Source: Acetobacter oeni
GTDB lineage: Bacteria; Pseudomonadota; Alphaproteobacteria; Acetobacterales; Acetobacteraceae
DNA: 32,692 nucleotides
Direction: 5' to 3'
Assembly: GCF_011516825.1 (NCBI RefSeq)
Contig: NZ_WOTA01000032.1
Coordinates: 1 to 32,692, forward strand
Position 1 is the first letter of the stretch, and each line of letters begins with the position of its first letter. The notes below the pieces were generated by a model. The model searched no databases and had not been told where the DNA came from. It was given only the letters and a program-made list of their open reading frames with translations. Below, one piece after another: positions 1 through 6,488 of this stretch. The translations under genes were made by a program, and so were the position numbers.

Positions 1-2
1 AC

Positions 3-398
3 GCACTGGCTGAGCAGATTGAGCATCTCCCCGCCCAAGACGAGGAGCAGCCATGGACTGGCAGTAATCACCCTCCAGAGCCCCTTGATGAGCCCGAACC
101 GCCTCCGATCCGCCCGGAAGACAAAGAGCAGGCCTTGGCGGCGATGTCAGAGGTCAGGCATTTGGTTTGGGCTGACGCCTCACTTCAGGCCATCCGCGCT
201 GCATGGGGCAAGCTAAGCCTGTTTCTGGCGAAGGTGGGAGCATGGGCAGCCCAGCAAATTCGAAATTATCTCCCCGAGTTAATTAAAGGGGGGGTTCAAC
301 AAGCAGGCAAAGATGGGTTTGAGTATCTGGCAGCCGCTATCCGTTCGTGTGACCTGGGCCAAATGATCGGACGCTGGATACGAGACCTTTTCAGCTAG
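3..398 (+). CDS. Unknown protein, 3' end (partial at window edge)
   Basis: An open frame enters from the left edge and runs to a TAG at 396-398, giving at least 131 residues. The visible part begins with an acidic, proline-rich stretch (DEPEPPP and surroundings), followed by an amphipathic, probably helical half rich in Ala, Trp and Leu that ends in RWIRDLF. There is an internal ATG at 135, but the frame stays open and gene-like upstream of it, so the true start lies outside the window. I recognise no domain. The gene is convergent with the polymerase-like gene, with about 25 bp between the stop codons. A proline/acid linker before a helical C-terminus is common in plasmid mobilisation and phage proteins, but that is only a guess. 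Confidence 0.5.
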   Translation, partial: ALAEQIEHLPAQDEEQPWTGSNHPPEPLDEPEPPPIRPEDKEQALAAMSEVRHLVWADASLQAIRAAWGKLSLFLAKVGAWAAQQIRNYLPELIKGGVQQAGKDGFEYLAAAIRSCDLGQMIGRWIRDLFS

Positions 399-423
399 CG
401 TCCTCAGCATCTTACAAGCCATC

Positions 424-1839
424 TTACCCGATCCTCAAAGGCCTCCCCAAGCGCTCCTCAGACGCCTCACGGATGGCCTCAGCGGCTCTCTCAGACCATG
501 ACACAGGAACCATCAGGGCATCGTGCAGGGGCAGCACAGTGCCTCCCTGATCCATGATGGAGCCCATTGCCTGCCGCATGATTCCAGCCTCCACGTTGGT
601 CAGGAATTGCCCGATGGCCCACTCCTCCAGACCCTTTGGGAGTGTCGCCCTGACCTCTGGCGGGATTACCCTCGTGATCTCTTGCAGTTCAGGGTAACGC
701 TGGAAGGCGGCCTCTGTGATGGCGTGAATGTCTGCCTGTCCCGTGATTTCCTCGCTGGTGTTTTTAGACCAGTGATGCGGTGCCTTCCCAAGAGAGAAGA
801 ACACAACGAACCATTGCTTAATGGCTGCTCTGGGAGCGAGGCTTTGCCCCTTAGCAACGGGCAGAGAATACGGATCGCCATCAGGAGCCCGGGCATTCAT
901 CAGGGCAAGAGCGATGGACAGGAAGGAAGCTGACACGTCCACCTCAGCCACCTCCTCGCCATTGATACGGATCAGCTTGCGTTCAGCCTTTGAGATGCCG
1001 CTTTGATAATTATCAGCACCCAGAGCGTAAATGCGCCCGTGCAGGCGTGGGGTTCCTTTGAAGCGAGCCGACAGTGCTGGCTGACAGCATCCGGTGATCG
1101 TGATGCCTGCCAGATGCCCTGTCAGTCTCTCCATAAACGCCCTCACGTCTTCCATGCCTTCCGGGTTGTTCTGCTCGGGCTTCTCAGAAGACGGCACGAT
1201 CTTTCCGTTCTTCTTGGCCGGGAAGCTGCGTAGCTGAACCAGCGCCACATTCTTCTGGTCAGTATGGGCGGGCTTTACCAGTTTCCAGTCCTGTGCTGCC
1301 GTATCGGCTGAGCAGCCACAGTCTCTGGCCAAGTGGAGGAGTTCATCGGTCGCTCTGAGGCGGGCTGCATGGCCCTGCATATCCCCCCAGACGTTCTTAA
1401 AGCGCCTGCCCGGAACCGCCTCGATCAGACCAAGTTTCTGCATTGCTCTGGCTTTGGTCCAGAAGGCCTTGTGGCCGAATGGGAGCTGGCGGGATGCCTT
1501 CCAGAACCAGTTGCCTGAGCCTTCATTCACGGCCACCCATTGGCCCTTGAGGCCGGGACGGATTACCCCTCCGAGAATGGTGCCGACCTCTTCCACACGC
1601 GTCTTGCGGCCCTTGTCACGGTTCCCGGAAATCGCTGAAACTGACCGCTTGCCAAGGTGAGGACGGAGAGCCTCCGAGACACGCTCAGTCAGTTCCTGTG
1701 CTGCCGGTGTGTCGGGGATACGCCCGAGGGACAATACGGACGCATCCTGCAATGCCACAGGATCGTGAGGGTGTGAGGAGGGGCGCTTGTCTGTCTTGGG
1801 ATTGAAGGGTTCCCGGATAATCACCCCATCATCTGCCAT
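424..1839 (-). CDS. Protein with a family A DNA polymerase-like palm
   Basis: A protein of 471 residues if started at the ATG at 1839, which has GGAG about 11 nt upstream. An in-frame ATG at 1920 adds 27 residues but has no ribosome binding site. The C-terminal half carries three spaced motifs that match the palm and fingers of family A polymerases. Motif A is AEVDVSASF, with Asp301 and Ser303. The motif B-like segment is RAAIK (Arg337, Lys341) followed by a hydrophobic run. Motif C is LPLHDALMV, with His439 and Asp440. The block before motif A (GRIYALGADNYQ, then an Arg/Lys-rich stretch and INGEEVAEVD) resembles uncharacterised plasmid and prophage proteins. The N-terminal 200 residues are unrecognised and no 3'-5' exonuclease is visible. 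It could be a replication polymerase, a primase-polymerase or an inactive relative. Its position beside phage/plasmid genes fits a replication role, but this is inferred. Confidence 0.6.
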   Translation of the reverse strand: MADDGVIIREPFNPKTDKRPSSHPHDPVALQDASVLSLGRIPDTPAAQELTERVSEALRPHLGKRSVSAISGNRDKGRKTRVEEVGTILGGVIRPGLKGQWVAVNEGSGNWFWKASRQLPFGHKAFWTKARAMQKLGLIEAVPGRRFKNVWGDMQGHAARLRATDELLHLARDCGCSADTAAQDWKLVKPAHTDQKNVALVQLRSFPAKKNGKIVPSSEKPEQNNPEGMEDVRAFMERLTGHLAGITITGCCQPALSARFKGTPRLHGRIYALGADNYQSGISKAERKLIRINGEEVAEVDVSASFLSIALALMNARAPDGDPYSLPVAKGQSLAPRAAIKQWFVVFFSLGKAPHHWSKNTSEEITGQADIHAITEAAFQRYPELQEITRVIPPEVRATLPKGLEEWAIGQFLTNVEAGIMRQAMGSIMDQGGTVLPLHDALMVPVSWSERAAEAIREASEERLGRPLRIG

Positions 1840-1993
1840 GTCCGAAACTTCTCCACTTATACCCCTGTAGACCCTCCATAGCGTATCTGAGTGAAGATGG
1901 CCACTGAGTATGACGATCAATGATTATCAATCATCATATTCTGTATGCAGTATGTGAACTGATCCCTGAGAAGGGAATACCAATATATATCAT

Positions 1994-2005
1994 GGCATAT
2001 ATGCC
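1994..2005. promoter_or_regulatory. Perfect 12-bp palindrome, candidate operator
   Basis: GGCATATATGCC is self-complementary and lies in AT-rich DNA about 155 bp upstream of the polymerase-like start. It could be a repressor site. No cognate regulator is identified. Confidence 0.25.
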
Positions 2006-2246
2006 CATCCATATCAGGCTTATCTTGCCACTGAATACTGATAACCACGCCATAGCAGATGGGAATATGGTGCCCCTCGGGTGCTTGGGCATCCTGTGGA
2101 TAAAGCCTTGTTATAATATGCTTTTCATTACCAAGGCCATGTTGGCACTTAGACGGTTAGTGTGTGTGGGGATTCCACAAGCATTGGGATGCCGGGGCAT
2201 CTGGGGCGTAATCATCCGAGCTGGCTCTGGCCCATCAAATGCCTTT

Positions 2247-2276
2247 GGTGAGTGAAGCTCTGGTGAGTGAAGCTCT
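2247..2276 (+). repeat. Tandem pair of a 15-bp repeat
   Basis: GGTGAGTGAAGCTCT occurs twice head to tail. Related copies lie at 2923-2941 (same strand) and, in inverse orientation, at 4305-4326, 4423-4456 and 4479-4498. The core GAGC-GAA-GCTC in the best copies can form a short hairpin with a GAA loop. Confidence 0.75.
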
Positions 2277-2299
2277 GGCGCTCAATACGCCTTCAGTGC

Positions 2300-2905
2300 T
2301 CAACACCACCAGCAGCCCAGCTTTACTTCCGGCTTTGAAGTCACCTTAATATGGTCATCAGTCCAATTCTCAGGGACCGGATGCCACAAGCATCGGGCCT
2401 TAACGCGCTCTCTGGCCTCCGTGAGGTGCTTCTCAAGCATCCCTGCCTTTTTCTCCATCAGGCTGATAATCTGCTCCTGAAGAGTGTTCAGATCATCGGA
2501 GGCCGTGACGGTCTCTATCTTCTCCTCACCCATCACATATGAGCCGGTCTTGCGGATGGTTGGCAGGATCGTGCTGAACACCAATTCCTGAAACGGCTTG
2601 GCGTCGGGTTTCGTGCTGCCGGTGATAAGCTGGTAAAGGCCAGACTCGGAGATCATCGTCAGAGTGTGCCCTTTGTGGCCAGCCGGAAACAGCCTGGTTT
2701 CACCCTTCGACCGTTTAACGGTCATCTTCTCAGCCGCAGGAATCCGCCGTAAAGTCGGTCCCGTGCCACCAGTCGTGTTGAGGCCGATGCAACTGCACAC
2801 ATCAATCCCCGCAAACCACACGGACCCAAGACGCAGAGCGTCACCATCAGGGTGACCGTGGTCACTAGCCTGTGTGATCGTGCGGACTTCTTTGAGGGGA
2901 ACCAA
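2300..2905 (-). CDS. BRO-N domain antirepressor-like protein, 5' end doubtful
   Basis: The 201-residue frame carries a BRO-N (baculovirus repeat ORF, N-terminal) domain at about residues 27-125. Recognisable pieces are VWFAGIDVC, SESGLYQLI and FSTILPTIRKTGSY, the last being the usual end of the domain. The C-terminal part (about 140-201) is charged, probably helical, and ends in KLGCWWC. Proteins of this family are phage antirepressors or DNA-binding proteins. The first possible start is a TTG at 2905 with no Shine-Dalgarno. No ATG exists before the domain, and the frame reads backward through a 15-bp repeat to a stop codon. A stretch between RTIT and SVWF (GDALRLG) looks like repeat-derived insertion. 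The gene may therefore be 5'-truncated. A decayed paralogue lies at 4190-4471. Confidence 0.6.
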   Translation of the reverse strand: MVPLKEVRTITQASDHGHPDGDALRLGSVWFAGIDVCSCIGLNTTGGTGPTLRRIPAAEKMTVKRSKGETRLFPAGHKGHTLTMISESGLYQLITGSTKPDAKPFQELVFSTILPTIRKTGSYVMGEEKIETVTASDDLNTLQEQIISLMEKKAGMLEKHLTEARERVKARCLWHPVPENWTDDHIKVTSKPEVKLGCWWC

Positions 2906-2906
2906 A

Positions 2907-2959
2907 GGCCCCGCACAGGACCGGTGAGCGAAGCTCTGGTGTGTCGTCCTGCGGGGGCC
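2907..2959. repeat. Inverted repeat with a 15-bp repeat copy in its loop
   Basis: GGCCCCGCACAGGAC (2907-2921) pairs with GTCCTGCGGGGGCC (2946-2959), allowing a 2-nt bulge and one extra G. The loop contains GGTGAGCGAAGCTCTGGTG (2923-2941). It lies between the HNH gene and the BRO-like gene. It could act as a terminator or attenuator on the minus strand, but no long T-run follows. Confidence 0.5.
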
Positions 2960-2967
2960 TCGTGGAA

Positions 2968-2988
2968 GGAAGCATTAGAGCGTCTTGG
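2968..2988 (+). repeat. 21-bp direct repeat, copy 1
   Basis: GAAGCATTAGAGCGTCTTGG and its preceding G recur exactly at 3949-3969. The two copies bracket the HNH gene and the first half of the duplicated segment. Confidence 0.7.
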
Positions 2989-2989
2989 A

Positions 2990-3742
2990 TTACTCGGCTG
3001 GTGAGTTTTCGTCATCCACCTGAGCATTATCCTGGGGTGGATTCGGGTCAATCATCCCGCCCTGGCACCACTCTTCCATGCACTTTGGATTGTGCTGCCT
3101 GAGCCAGATTTCACTCGCTAATTCCTGCTGAAGACACCACCCGCGCTGTTCTTGGAGCAGGAGAGCACGCCACATGGAATCACGCCACCCCGCGTCTGCC
3201 TCTGCCAGTGGCTCGCTAATAGCCACATGCGTCCGAAGCACCATCTCCACAGCGTGAAGCGGCCTGTTTTCCTGTCTGGCAATCTCTTCGGAGGGCTCTC
3301 CGGCTTCGTGCTGCCGAACTATGTTCTTGTATAGCTTGTCGGCCCCACATTGTTTCCTGCCTTTGGCAACGGCATCCCATTCGTTCTCCTCTACGGTGCC
3401 AGCATACAGATTGAGAGGCGAAACATTTGTCTTGCAATCATCGAGATGCATTACAACACGCGTCCGGTGGCCCTTCTCATCACGAGGAATTGGCTCATAA
3501 GCAGCTTCATAGGCAAGCACATGGGCACCGGGATTCTTGCCCTCGTCCCACTGGTTGGGATAACCCTGCTTGTTTGTGGATCGGGTGCTGAGACGCTGTG
3601 AGGCAAGGAGAAATCCTCCGGCCTGACGAGTTTCGTCTGGGCTCGTTCCCTCCAGAAGCTTCTCTCCAATCGTTTTGGGTTTCTTTGGCGTTTTCGATGA
3701 TGTCATGTTCGTGTCCTGTGTGGTCATGTTCGTGTTGGGCAT
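2990..3742 (-). CDS. HNH endonuclease-like protein
   Basis: A protein of 250 residues starting at ATG 3742, with AGAGG about 6-8 nt upstream. Residues 95-130 resemble the HNH fold of phage and mobile-intron endonucleases: a His (His99 in VVMHLDD), then NVSPLNLYAGT (Asn106, Asn111), then EEN (Asn120) and a Lys/Arg cluster (AKGRK). The Cys pairs typical of zinc-bound HNH proteins are absent and the first His is followed by LDD, so nuclease activity is uncertain. Residues 1-40 are Lys/Thr-rich and possibly disordered. The C-terminal third is Trp- and Glu-rich and unrecognised. The stop lies about 30 nt before the inverted repeat that separates it from the BRO-like frame. Confidence 0.55.
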   Translation of the reverse strand: MPNTNMTTQDTNMTSSKTPKKPKTIGEKLLEGTSPDETRQAGGFLLASQRLSTRSTNKQGYPNQWDEGKNPGAHVLAYEAAYEPIPRDEKGHRTRVVMHLDDCKTNVSPLNLYAGTVEENEWDAVAKGRKQCGADKLYKNIVRQHEAGEPSEEIARQENRPLHAVEMVLRTHVAISEPLAEADAGWRDSMWRALLLQEQRGWCLQQELASEIWLRQHNPKCMEEWCQGGMIDPNPPQDNAQVDDENSPAE

Positions 3743-3769
3743 CAGAGTCCTCTTTTCTTTAGGTTATGT

Positions 3770-3917
3770 GTGGTGAGTGGAGTGGTGGATTATGGGGTTT
3801 AGTCTTTAGGCTGTCCTTTCGTATCCTTCTTCTATGAGCCCTCCAAGACCGAGCCGTTCGCATAGTTTACAGTTATAATCAGGATGCTTATGGATTACCG
3901 TATGGGACCCATTGATG
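3770..3917. repeat. Duplicated segment, copy A
   Basis: This stretch is a diverged direct repeat of 3972-4099. Both begin GTGGTGAGTGGA, share AAGACCGAGCCGTTC and AGTTATAATCAGGATG, and end near CCATTGA. Each contains one copy of a microprotein frame on the minus strand. This copy carries the broken version. Confidence 0.75.
3806..3912 (-). pseudogene. Frameshifted copy of the CxxC microprotein
   Basis: This is the counterpart of the 30-residue gene at 4003-4095. The core HPDYNCKLCERLGL is preserved, followed by a different tail ending in ERTA and TAA. The ATG equivalent at 3912 is two bases out of register with the core compared with the other copy, so translation from it would meet a TAA after a few codons. 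No other ATG exists in the core's frame, so this copy looks inactive. Confidence 0.5.
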
Positions 3918-3948
3918 GCAGCCTTTAAGGATGGTGACGCAGGACGCT

Positions 3949-3969
3949 GGAAGCATTAGAGCGTCTTGG
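3949..3969 (+). repeat. 21-bp direct repeat, copy 2
   Basis: An exact repeat of 2968-2988. It lies just left of duplicated segment copy B. Confidence 0.7.
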
Positions 3970-3971
3970 CT

Positions 3972-4099
3972 GTGGTGAGTGGATTGGTGTTTAGTCTTTA
4001 ATCTATAGGTCTTCTTCTTCGGGCATCTCAAGACCGAGCCGTTCACATAGTTTGCAGTTATAATCAGGATGGTTGTAAATTCCCGTAAGGGCCATTGAC
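3972..4099. repeat. Duplicated segment, copy B
   Basis: The second copy of the segment at 3770-3917. It carries the intact microprotein frame. Similarity is high in the coding core and falls off in the part downstream of the gene. Confidence 0.75.
4003..4095 (-). CDS. 30-residue CxxC microprotein
   Basis: A short frame from ATG 4095 to TAG 4003-4005, preceded by a perfect GGAGG with 7-nt spacing (CGGAGGACTGTCA then ATG). The product begins MALTGIY, has the central HPDYNCKLCERLGL (Cys14, Cys17) and ends in an acidic tail, MPEEEDL. The Cys pair could bind zinc as half of a knuckle, perhaps in a dimer or on a partner. The core is conserved in the neighbouring copy, including the CxxC. The strong ribosome binding site and the conservation of the core support a real gene. 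The function is unknown; small CxxC proteins are common in phages. Confidence 0.55.
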   Translation of the reverse strand: MALTGIYNHPDYNCKLCERLGLEMPEEEDL

Positions 4100-4189
4100 A
4101 GTCCTCCGTCACCGGTTGACAGGCCCTCTGGTCTCCATCAGAACCGCCTCGGCCTGAAAACAGGTGCCACGCTCAAATGCTTCCGGCGC

Positions 4190-4471
4190 TCAACACCACC
4201 AGCAACGCAGCTTTAAGACCGGTTTTGAAGTCGCCTTCATGGTCGTCAGAATCATTTTCAGGGACCGGGAGGCAGGAGTCTCTGGGACTCCAAGGCGCAG
4301 GGCGTCACCAGAGCTTTTGCTCACCAAGACGCAAGGCCTCACCAGCCGATAAAGGCCGGCTTCATTAACCACGGACAGTGTGTGGCCTGTGGAGCGCAGT
4401 TTCGTCTTATGGTCATCCGGTCCTCGCCAGACCTTTTGCTCACCAGAGCTTTTGCTCAACAAGACGCTCAC
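4190..4471 (-). pseudogene. Decayed BRO-N paralogue with embedded repeats
   Basis: The minus strand encodes fragments matching the BRO-like gene at 2300-2905. The middle piece GHTLSVVNEAGLYRLV parallels GHTLTMISESGLYQLI. The end TSKPVLKLRCWWC parallels TSKPEVKLGCWWC. Between them the rest of the domain is missing and is replaced by copies of the 15-bp repeat and a related unit that reads as GDALRLG. A base-level comparison shows a frameshift near the C-terminus, around 4235. It is clearly broken. It shows that the repeat and the BRO-like gene travelled or were duplicated together. Confidence 0.65.
4305..4326 (-). repeat. 15-bp repeat copy (inverse orientation)
   Basis: TCACCAGAGCTTTTGCTCAC followed by CA. 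This is the reverse complement of the GGTGAGC-AAAGCTCTGGTGA form. The neighbouring units CCAAGGCGCAGGGCGTCACC (4290-4309) and AAGACGCAAGGCCTCACC share its CTCACC end and resemble 2824-2844 inside the intact BRO-like gene. Confidence 0.65.
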
Positions 4472-4498
4472 TCCTGCATCACCAGAGCTTCGCTCACC
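4423..4498 (-). repeat. Cluster of three 15-bp repeat copies
   Basis: Two near-tandem units (CGCCAGACCTTTTGCT, then CACCAGAGCTTTTGCTCA) are followed after about 20 bp by TCACCAGAGCTTCGCTCACC (4479-4498). All are in the inverse orientation to 2247-2276. The region up to the recombinase at 4624 holds nothing else recognised. Confidence 0.65.
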
Positions 4499-4623
4499 AC
4501 AACCAGCCCAATTGATTCACTTACCGGATCGCAGGGATTCACCTTTCAGGGATTCCCGCAGGCCTCCGTCACCTCGTATCACCAGTGTCAACGAACGATC
4601 ACACTCATGATACGGATTAACCA

Positions 4624-5322
4624 ATGCCTCCCTTCGTCACATATTTCCGGGTCAGCACAGCACGTCAGGGAGCCTCCGGTCTTGGCATCGAGGCCCAGCA
4701 GGCAGCCGTTGCGGCGCATGTGGTGCAGGCAGGTGGCCGGGTGCTGGCTGAGTTCACAGAGATTGAAAGCGGTAAGAACAATGACCGCCCGAAGCTGGCT
4801 GAGGCATTGGAGCGTTGCCGTCTGACGGGTGCGGTTCTGCTCATCGCCAAGCTGGACAGGCTGAGCCGTGATGCACACTTCCTGCTTGGTCTGGATAAGG
4901 CAGGCGTTGAGTTCATTGCAGCAGATATGCCCAATGCAAACAGGCTGACGGTCGGCATCATGGCGCTGGTGGCTCAGCAGGAACGTGAGGCGATCTCAGC
5001 CCGCACAAAGGCTGCTCTTGCTGCCGCAAAGGCCAGAGGCACCAAGCTTGGCGGTTACCGCGAAGGTGCCCGGAAGGTTGATTACAGACTGTCCGTGAAA
5101 GCCCGTCAGAAGGCTGCTGATGCGTTCAGGAATCGTGTGGGACCAATGGCTGCCGGGATGCACTCAGAGGGTCTGAGCCTCCGTTTCTTGCTGGACAGGG
5201 CAAATACACTGACGAAGGTTGATCAGTTCACGCGAAGAACGCGGTCTGTGGAATTAAAATATGTCGATGATTGCGGAAGTGAAGGATCGTTCGTTCTTCA
5301 AGATGAAGCTGGTGCCGCGTGA
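4624..5322 (+). CDS. Serine recombinase (resolvase/invertase family)
   Basis: A protein of 232 residues with the complete N-terminal catalytic domain of small serine recombinases. It has YFRVSTARQ (nucleophile Ser11, Arg9), the KLDRLSRD motif (residues 76-83, Arg79 and Arg82), and the long E helix around REAISARTKAAL (121-132). Such enzymes cut DNA through a phosphoserine link at plasmid resolution or inversion sites. Residues 150-200 fit the usual linker and start of the DNA-binding region (MHSEGLSLR). The last about 50 residues do not look like the usual helix-turn-helix (no G-x-x-T-x-R-G), so a frameshift or 3' rearrangement near 5190 is possible. The start ATG has only a weak ribosome binding site. 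It sits between the decayed BRO copy and an XRE remnant. Confidence 0.85.
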   Translation: MPPFVTYFRVSTARQGASGLGIEAQQAAVAAHVVQAGGRVLAEFTEIESGKNNDRPKLAEALERCRLTGAVLLIAKLDRLSRDAHFLLGLDKAGVEFIAADMPNANRLTVGIMALVAQQEREAISARTKAALAAAKARGTKLGGYREGARKVDYRLSVKARQKAADAFRNRVGPMAAGMHSEGLSLRFLLDRANTLTKVDQFTRRTRSVELKYVDDCGSEGSFVLQDEAGAA

Positions 5323-5435
5323 GAAAAGCTCATAACTCTGTTCGCTCAGCCTTTGAAGCCGTCGGCATCGAGTTCATCATCCAGAAAAGCGTTGGAGAGG
5401 ATGTGCGGCTGACAAAGAAAAACGGAAAAAGTTAA
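5307..5435 (+). pseudogene. C-terminal remnant of an XRE-type regulator
   Basis: The frame ending in TAA at 5433-5435 encodes RSAFEAVGIEFI and then EDVRLTKKNGKS. This resembles the common C-terminal tail of small alphaproteobacterial XRE/Cro-type repressors (xRxALExAGVEFI...GVRLRK). Upstream in the same frame a stop at 5304 and the recombinase in another frame replace the helix-turn-helix part. It is therefore probably the stump of a phage/plasmid repressor, fused by deletion to the recombinase 3' end. Confidence 0.5.
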
Positions 5436-5438
5436 GCA

Positions 5439-5582
5439 ATGAGAATAAGCTTCCTGTTTGCGGCGCTGGTCGTCCTGCTCTCCGGATGTAACGGGATCGA
5501 GCACAGCGGTTGTCCGACTGATCTCCCGAACCAGAGCGGCGATCACACGGGCGCGCGAGCTATCCTGCAGACCTGCAACTGA
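5439..5582 (+). CDS. Small putative lipoprotein, 47 aa
   Basis: A short frame from ATG 5439 to TGA 5580-5582. The N-terminus has one charged residue followed by a hydrophobic run (FLFAALVVLL) and a lipobox LSGC, with Cys17 the expected lipidated residue. The mature part is only about 30 residues, with two more Cys. The start is 3 nt after the XRE-remnant stop and the Shine-Dalgarno is weak. Very small lipoproteins next to phage genes are often Rz1-type spanins or entry-exclusion proteins, but neither is shown here. The IS5-family remnant begins immediately after its stop codon, so the 3' end may have been cut by insertion. Confidence 0.5.
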   Translation: MRISFLFAALVVLLSGCNGIEHSGCPTDLPNQSGDHTGARAILQTCN

Positions 5583-5585
5583 ACT

Positions 5586-6200
5586 CAGGCACAGGACTCA
5601 TTCTTTAAGACAGAAGACGAAGCTTCCTGCGATATGGATTGCTGACATGGACACGTGGACGTAGCGATCCTATCGTATTACCGCAGGCCACCAGTCTTTG
5701 AGCTTTGCGAATATGTTTCGATGTGATAACGTTTATTATAGAGATGCCAGTTATAAGGCGGTTTTGGGTTCAGTCCGTCCTTGTACGTCAGATATGGTGG
5801 GGAAAAGCCCCTTTTTGGGCAGAAAGGCCGCTATCGGGTATGTCGCATCGATCATCAGGGGCCTCGACCGGCCAGTTTTCTCACTCAGTGCCGTGAATAT
5901 CCTGTCGAAAACACCCTGGCGGCTCCAGCGGCTTAAAGTGATTGTATAAAGTATGTACGAACCATACGCTTTCGGGGCATCTTTCCACTAAAGCTCGTTG
6001 CGGATCACGCAAACGACCCCACTCAGAACACGTCGGTCATCCACCCGGGAAACGTCGTGCGCCCCGGAAAATAAGGTTTAATCAGTTCTAACTGACGTTC
6101 GGACAGCAAAGACAGGGCACTCACAGTGCTCGCTACTCCACAACGGCCTGTGAATCACTGATTTCTCCTCAGTTCAATGAATTAACAGGTCCTGAGCCTG
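5586..6200 (-). mobile_element. IS5-family element, internally deleted
   Basis: Imperfect terminal inverted repeats are visible: CAGGCACAGGACTCA at 5586-5600 and CAGGTCCTGAGCCTG at 6186-6200 (11 of 15 positions match). Between them is a broken transposase gene on the minus strand. At about 615 bp it is shorter than a full IS of this type. The left end abuts the lipoprotein stop codon. A clear target duplication was not found. The related end CAGGCTCAGGACTCA recurs at 32581-32595. Confidence 0.7.
5598..6124 (-). pseudogene. IS5-family transposase, frameshifted and deleted
   Basis: Starting at GTG 6124 the minus strand reads SERQLELIKPYFPG. After a frameshift it continues as VLSGVVCVIRNEL (stop) WKDAPKAYG, then WSRQGVFDRIF, LMIDATYP with the first catalytic Asp, KKGLF, and an RTYKDGLN piece matching the usual RTKGGLN. 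It then jumps to LYNKRYHIET, the region of the catalytic Glu, and ends IHIAGSFVFCLKE. The segment that should carry the second catalytic Asp is missing, as are about 100 residues, and several frames are used. It cannot be functional. Its C-terminal end is similar to the transposase fragment at the right edge of the window. Confidence 0.75.
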
Positions 6201-6488
6201 TCAGGGCACATTTTTTCAAATTACCATTACGGCCAGATTATAAAAATTTTGCGGGCAGAGAGCGCCGCAGATTATGAATGAAAAAATTGTGCCATTCGTT
6301 TGTTATTCCTGAAACCTCTGAACATAGACAGCTATTACCAGTTCATCGTTTGGCCTGACCGGGCAAAAGCGGCAGAATTCTGCTCGTCAGCACCTTTTGC
6401 ATTTGTCGGGTCTTTGCGATGCAGCGGAAGGTCGATCATTTTCATCGTGCCCGTCGGTGCACTTCTTCAACTTTCGATAAGGCGCGGT
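6201..6488. other. Intergenic, nothing recognised
   Basis: AT-rich DNA follows the IS end. The frame of the downstream gene is open back to about 6300, but those 63 codons look unlike the protein proper and show no similarity I recognise. No promoter was assigned. Confidence 0.3.

Larger units (their letters stand above)
1840..2299. other. AT-rich intergenic region upstream of the polymerase-like gene
   Basis: No convincing gene is seen here. The part next to the polymerase-like gene is AT-rich and holds a perfect 12-bp palindrome (GGCATATATGCC, 1994-2005) and several TATG/CATA inverted half sites. The far end carries two tandem copies of the 15-bp repeat (2247-2276). It is a plausible promoter/operator region for the leftward polymerase-like gene or a small replication origin. 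No iterons were recognised. Confidence 0.35.

Noticed and set aside
1920..2255. Open frame of 111 codons on the plus strand
   Set aside because: There is no ribosome binding site and no recognisable sequence. It lies in the AT-rich upstream region and is better explained as chance.
2247..4498. CRISPR array
   Set aside because: The repeats are short, unevenly spaced, present in both orientations and partly inside coding sequence. No spacers of regular length and no cas genes are seen.
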